Source: Eubacteriales bacterium
Lineage (GTDB): Bacteria > Bacillota > Clostridia > Christensenellales > CAG-138
Assembly: GCA_028703645.1 (NCBI GenBank)
Contig: JAQVML010000030.1
Coordinates: 1-9,301, forward strand
Direction of reading: 5' to 3'
DNA length: 9,301 nt
Each line of letters starts with the position of its first letter. The first letter of the stretch is position 1. The position numbers and the translations under genes are program-made. Shown here one piece after another: positions 5,839-9,301 of this stretch. The notes beneath the pieces were generated by a model. It was not told the origin of the DNA, made no database searches, and worked only from the letters and a program-made list of their open reading frames with translations.

Positions 5839-5869
5839 AAAAAAGCGAGCCGCTCAAAGAGCGGCTCGC
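5839..5869 (-). terminator. Strong Rho-independent terminator of the Ig/SH3 gene
   Basis: A perfect 11-pair, GC-rich stem (5845-5855 with 5859-5869) with a three-base loop is followed on the minus strand by six T residues (5844-5839). It lies 23 bases past the stop codon of the large secreted protein and separates it from the metallophosphoesterase gene. Confidence 0.95.
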
Positions 5870-5892
5870 CGTATTGACAGGATGTCGTACCG

Positions 5893-8748
5893 TTAGCTGA
5901 GGGAGACGAAGGTTCCGTAGACATAAGCCACGGTCGTGGTGTTGTACTGAATCTTGTACCAGTCGCCCTCTTTGCCGAGGTAGGTGAAGGTCGCGCCGAG
6001 GCTTCCTTTGCCAATGCGCTTACTGGACGTACTGGCGCTTGCGCGAATGTTCACCGCATAGAGGCAGTTGGCGATCGTCACCTTCGTCGGCGTTGTGACG
6101 GTCCCCGGTGATGCGGACGGGCCAGTGGTCGAGGTCGTGCCGTTAGCAGAGACGTAAGAGGAACTGGTCTTGGAGGCTTTCAGGTAACTTGCCCAGATAT
6201 AAGCCTTCGTGGTGTTGTTGTACTGAATCAGGTACCAGTTGCCGGTCTTGCCGAGAATGCGAAACGTGTCGCCGATATAGGCAAACCCGACAGCCTTGCT
6301 CAGCCCGCTCGCACTTGTGCGAACGTTGACTCTGCGTCTGAAGTTTGTGGCAACGCCGTAGTTATACTCGGTGTTGGTCACGTTGATATTGATAGTAACG
6401 GATTTACCATCAGCAGTTGCAGTGATCGTTGCACTTCCCAATGTTAAGCCCTTTAACAAACCGGTCGATGCGTCTACTGTTGCAACGGCGGTATTGGAGG
6501 AAGACCACGTAACATTGGACACGGTAGCATTTGCCGGCAGGATGGTCGCCTTGAGGTAGGTCGAGTCATTCGCGAGCAGATCCAGCGAGGTGCCGTAATT
6601 GATGGTCATACCGGTGACGTGCACTCTGGGTTTGGAAAGCACGACGCATTCGGCGAACTTGCCGCTGCCATCGGTCGCCGACGCGGTGATGATGGAATAA
6701 CCTTTGGTTGCGCCCGCAACCACGTTACCCTTGGAGTCTACGGTTGCAACGGAAGAATTGGAGCTGGTCCACTTCAGGTTTGAGGTTGTGGCGTTGGAAG
6801 GATAGACCGTTGCCGTAACCTTTGCCGTATCGCCTTCGCTCAGATCAAGCGAGGACTTATCAAGGTAAACGTTGAGGATTTGAATGTTGTTGACCGTAAC
6901 GACGCAGGAGACATACTTGCCGCTGCCGTCGGTCGCTTCCGCACGAATGACGGCGGAACCCTTGGAAGCCGCGATGACTTTGCCTGCGGACACGCTGGCA
7001 ACCTCGGGGTTGCTGCTCTTCCAAAGCAAGGTCTTATTCGTCGCGTTTGAGGGCGAACCGGTGACTTGAAGGGTCTCTTCATCGCCAACGTTGAGCGCGA
7101 GCTCGGACTTGTTCAGCGTCAGGCTCGTGATGAGCACCGCATCGAGCACCTTAACCGTGCAGGTCGCAAACACAGAAGCATTGGAGCTCTGCGCTGTGAT
7201 GACCGCCTCGTTGATCACGGTGTCTCCGGATTTAATGGTTCCAACCGCGGTGATCTTACCGGTCGAGTCAACTTTGACGATGCTCTCATTGCTGCTGCTC
7301 CAAGTGACGGCGGGGTCTGCTGCTCCGCTGGGCGTAATGACCGCAGAGAGCTGTTTCCAGCTGCCTTTATAGAGCGTCGCGCTCGTGTTGCTGATGGCAA
7401 TGCCATCGACCGCAATGGAGTTGACGGAGATTAAGCAGTTCTGCTTAATAGTTGATCCTGGAGCTGTACCGTTTGCGGTTGCTGTAATCGTTACATCACC
7501 GCTGAAGTTGCGTAGTACCTTTACAGTTCCGGTGGAATCGACAGAAACATCACTTTCTCTATCCGTTTCAACAGACCAAGTGATAGTTTTGTTAGCTGCA
7601 TCATCCGGGCCGACCGTTGCGGTGAGCGTGTAGGTGCCGTTGACGGGCAGCGTAAGGCTGGACTTATCCAGCACAAGGCTATTGACATGAACATCTTCTT
7701 TTTTCACGGTGATGGTGACGGTTTTGGAATAGTTCTTGGGGTTGAGCGGGTCGGAATAGTCCGTGCCGCGAGCTCGAATCGTCACAATCGCAGTACCAAT
7801 TGAGAGCGGGGTGACCTTTACTTTACCATCTGTCGTTAACGTCGAGGTGTCGATTGCTGCAATAGCGGGCTTATCCACACTGGCAGACAGGCTGGCATAG
7901 GGGAAAGATCCACTGCTCACCACATCAGACTCGATGTAAAACGGGCCGTCTGTGCCGAGGGTTACTTCCTTTTCGGTAGGCGTGATGGAGAGCGAGGTAA
8001 TCGCGTCGGCTACGACAATCTTCGCGGGAGCCGTCTTGGTCACTTCATCCTCAGACCCCGGATACTTCTCCGTTACGCTGACTTTCAGAGTATCCTGAAC
8101 CGTGAGCGGATCAGAGACGCTAATCTCGTTTTTGATCTCGCCTGCATCATCCTTATAAAGACGGAGCGAATACTTTGAACTGTCAAGCACGACGGGATCA
8201 GTCATGTTGCTGTAGATTCCCTTCACAACAAGCCCGCTGAGGTTCAGGTATTCACCCGCGTAGTAAGAATCCTGTGCAGGGCCGGATACGGTGATGCTCT
8301 GAAGGACGTTTCTCTGAATTGAGATTGTGAAATCCTTGGTTACCGTGACGCTGTTCGTGTTGCCGGCCGGCTTATAGGTGTATTTCACCGTCAAGGTCTT
8401 TACACCGACATCGGACGCAAGGAAGGTATACGGCGTTGCGGGATTATAGATTGCGCCGTTGAAGTAGAGTACATAGGTATCCGCTGTGAGCGTAGTACCC
8501 AGTGTGAGAACCCTACCGGCTGGAGCGGGGTCAGCGTTATCGTCAAAAATCTTGACGACAAGGTTTGCGTTTGTCCAGTTAAAGGTCAGGTCGGTGCCAA
8601 ACTGGAAGAGCGTCGGTGTGGTGTCCGGGGCGACCGCAACCGGGGTTACTTCCAAATATGGGTGTACATCGGTGTCCGCAAGCGCGGTGGTGGGCACTAG
8701 CACGAGCAGCATCAGCAAGCTCATAACCAGTGCGATAGTGCGTTTCAT
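5893..8748 (-). CDS. Large secreted protein with Ig-like (Big_2) repeats and two C-terminal SH3 domains
   Basis: A 951-residue exported protein. Residues 1-24 are a Sec signal peptide with KR, a long hydrophobic core and cleavage after ALA. Residues 25-146 form a beta-rich region I do not recognise. Residues 147-250 look like a group-3 Ig-like module (SYYAGEYLNLSGLVVKGIY). Six Big_2-like modules follow at about 251-349, 355-442, 447-534, 540-620, 623-703 and 709-790, with typical NATNKTLLWKSSNPEVASV blocks. Two bacterial SH3 domains (800-859 and 891-951) share VNVR(T/A)SAS-type starts and GxWYxIQYN cores, joined by a Thr/Ser/Pro-rich linker. There is no LPXTG, SLH or choline-binding motif, so the SH3 pair probably holds it to peptidoglycan. 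The ATG at 8748 is chosen over an in-frame GTG at 8757 because AAAGGA (8764-8759) lies ten bases before it and overlaps the upstream region of the GTG. The function is probably adhesion or a wall-associated structural role; no enzyme domain is visible. Confidence 0.9.
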   Translation of the reverse strand: MKRTIALVMSLLMLLVLVPTTALADTDVHPYLEVTPVAVAPDTTPTLFQFGTDLTFNWTNANLVVKIFDDNADPAPAGRVLTLGTTLTADTYVLYFNGAIYNPATPYTFLASDVGVKTLTVKYTYKPAGNTNSVTVTKDFTISIQRNVLQSITVSGPAQDSYYAGEYLNLSGLVVKGIYSNMTDPVVLDSSKYSLRLYKDDAGEIKNEISVSDPLTVQDTLKVSVTEKYPGSEDEVTKTAPAKIVVADAITSLSITPTEKEVTLGTDGPFYIESDVVSSGSFPYASLSASVDKPAIAAIDTSTLTTDGKVKVTPLSIGTAIVTIRARGTDYSDPLNPKNYSKTVTITVKKEDVHVNSLVLDKSSLTLPVNGTYTLTATVGPDDAANKTITWSVETDRESDVSVDSTGTVKVLRNFSGDVTITATANGTAPGSTIKQNCLISVNSIAVDGIAISNTSATLYKGSWKQLSAVITPSGAADPAVTWSSSNESIVKVDSTGKITAVGTIKSGDTVINEAVITAQSSNASVFATCTVKVLDAVLITSLTLNKSELALNVGDEETLQVTGSPSNATNKTLLWKSSNPEVASVSAGKVIAASKGSAVIRAEATDGSGKYVSCVVTVNNIQILNVYLDKSSLDLSEGDTAKVTATVYPSNATTSNLKWTSSNSSVATVDSKGNVVAGATKGYSIITASATDGSGKFAECVVLSKPRVHVTGMTINYGTSLDLLANDSTYLKATILPANATVSNVTWSSSNTAVATVDASTGLLKGLTLGSATITATADGKSVTININVTNTEYNYGVATNFRRRVNVRTSASGLSKAVGFAYIGDTFRILGKTGNWYLIQYNNTTKAYIWASYLKASKTSSSYVSANGTTSTTGPSASPGTVTTPTKVTIANCLYAVNIRASASTSSKRIGKGSLGATFTYLGKEGDWYKIQYNTTTVAYVYGTFVSLS

Positions 8749-8759
8749 TCGGTACACAT

Positions 8760-8777
8760 CCTTTCTTGCATGAAAGA
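8760..8777 (-). promoter_or_regulatory. Ribosome binding site of the Ig/SH3 gene inside a small hairpin
   Basis: On the minus strand the binding site AAAGGA (8764-8759) overlaps the 3' arm of a short hairpin: CTTTC (8776-8772) can pair with GAAAG (8765-8761) around six bases. The stem is A-T rich and weak, so any control of translation would be mild or temperature dependent. The site decides the ATG at 8748. Confidence 0.4.
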
Positions 8778-8792
8778 CATTCTGTCGTGGAA

Positions 8793-8821
8793 ATTATACA
8801 TGACTAGTATATATATGTAAA
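8793..8821 (-). promoter_or_regulatory. SigA-type promoter of the Ig/SH3 gene
   Basis: On the minus strand -35 TTTACA (8821-8816) and a perfect -10 TATAAT (8798-8793) are separated by 17 bases. Transcription would begin near 8786, giving a leader of about 38 bases. The spacer is an A-T rich alternating stretch. Confidence 0.85.
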
Positions 8822-8825
8822 CATA

Positions 8826-8877
8826 ACCGCCAAATATGTTACGGATATTTCACACATCCGGCGGTAAAAGACCGGAT
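8826..8877. repeat. Nested inverted repeats upstream of the Ig/SH3 promoter
   Basis: ACCGCC (8826-8831) and GGCGGT (8860-8865) are inverted. Within them CGGAT (8842-8846) and ATCCG (8856-8860) are inverted, and CCGGAT (8872-8877) offers ATCCGG (8856-8861) a competing partner. The block begins five bases upstream of the -35 box, so it could bind a regulator. No T-run follows on either strand, arguing against a terminator. Confidence 0.4.
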
Positions 8878-9279
8878 CAACACTTGAAATGCGCGTTAAA
8901 CATACCATGAATCGAAAAAAACCGCACTGCTTTTCACAATTCGTTTGATTTTGATTGACATTTTGATTCTGCTTTCGCCAGCACAGATACAAAAAACGAA
9001 TGAACAGCGGACGAAATCGCTCGATTTTTGTCTGTCAAATGGCATTTATTCCGTCATACAAGAAAAAATGTATAGAGACGACACGAATCGTATGATTATG
9101 CGGCGAAGAGATAAACGCCAAATGAAAAAACAAGGACCGCAAAAAGCGACTCTTTCATTAGGTAACGTTGGTTCTTACCAGTGGTTGATCGCATGCTCGG
9201 CAAAGCCAGAAAGACCCGAAAACGAAACACGGGAGCCATCGAGCGCTTGAAACGAACCGGAGAAGGAGCCGAACATTTG
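8878..9279. other. About 400 bases without a supportable gene
   Basis: The stretch is A-T rich to about 9150. Open frames exist on both strands but have no ribosome binding site, no recognisable motif and unusual residue make-up. A short TTTGATT-type repeat lies at 8944-8968, a small hairpin GGTAA/TTACC at 9161-9179, and an isolated TTGACA at 8955-8960 without a matching -10 box. It most likely serves as the spacer and upstream control region between divergently oriented units. Confidence 0.5.
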
Positions 9280-9301
9280 ATGGCAGCGGTTGCTTACAAA
9301 G
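9280..9301 (+). CDS. Possible start of a gene running off the window
   Basis: An ATG at 9280 follows AGAAGGAG (9261-9268) at a spacing of 11 bases, and the first codons read MAAVAYK before the window ends. The same frame is open upstream from an ATG at 9193, giving a Lys/Arg-rich extension without a binding site. Seven codons do not allow identification, and the start itself may be chance. Confidence 0.25.

Noticed and set aside
5893..8757. GTG at 8757 as the start of the Ig/SH3 protein
   Set aside because: The binding site AAAGGA lies only one base before it, while the ATG at 8748 has a ten-base spacing and gives a standard signal peptide.
8856..8877. Terminator reading of the ATCCGG/CCGGAT hairpin
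   Set aside because: No T-run follows on either strand, and its position just upstream of a promoter suits a regulatory site better.
8804..8992. Open frame of 62 codons on the minus strand
   Set aside because: It covers the Ig/SH3 promoter and its inverted repeats and has no binding site, so it is unlikely to be coding.
8945..9250. Open frame of 101 codons on the plus strand starting with TTG
   Set aside because: It has no ribosome binding site, no recognisable motif and a rare start codon, and its composition looks like translated intergenic DNA.

Overview
The window suggests a Gram-positive anaerobe of the Clostridia type. The grounds are strong AGGAGG-type ribosome binding sites, SigA-like promoters, Rho-independent terminators, a TipA-like MerR regulator, an AbrB-type regulator in front of an ABC exporter, and a large secreted protein built from bacterial Ig-like (Big_2) repeats with C-terminal SH3 domains. 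Genus cannot be fixed from the sequence. No mobile element, CRISPR array, tRNA or rRNA is visible.

Layout: bases 1-730 hold the tail of a GAF-domain protein (probably free methionine-(R)-sulfoxide reductase) and mntP, a manganese efflux pump, closed by a strong terminator. Bases 809-2682 are a three-gene operon with its own promoter: an AbrB/SpoVT-type regulator, an ABC ATPase and an ABC-2 permease. The two ABC genes overlap by ATGA, and the regulator has a repeat-rich operator candidate between promoter and start codon. Facing it is a MerR/TipA-type regulator (3484 to 2747, minus) with a textbook MerR promoter (19-bp spacer containing a palindrome). This gene also has a strong in-frame internal ribosome binding site that would release the drug-binding domain alone, as in Streptomyces TipAL/TipAS.

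Bases 3598-4810 are a second plus-strand operon: an HDDC2/YfbR-like HD phosphohydrolase and a nitroreductase-family flavoprotein, coupled by ATGA and ending in a GAAA-loop hairpin. On the minus strand follow a membrane-anchored YkuE-like metallophosphoesterase (5709 to 4822), possibly made from a leaderless mRNA, and a 951-residue secreted protein (8748 to 5893) with a signal peptide, one group-3-like and six Big_2-like Ig modules and two SH3 domains. It has its own promoter and terminator. Bases 8822-9279 contain inverted repeats near the promoter and otherwise no gene I can support; a reading frame may begin at the very end.

Most of the window is ordinary chromosomal housekeeping and envelope content. 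I see no clearly new system. The most noteworthy points are the TipAL/TipAS-like dual product, the two operator-like promoter regions, and the convergent pairing of a drug-sensing regulator with an ABC exporter operon.
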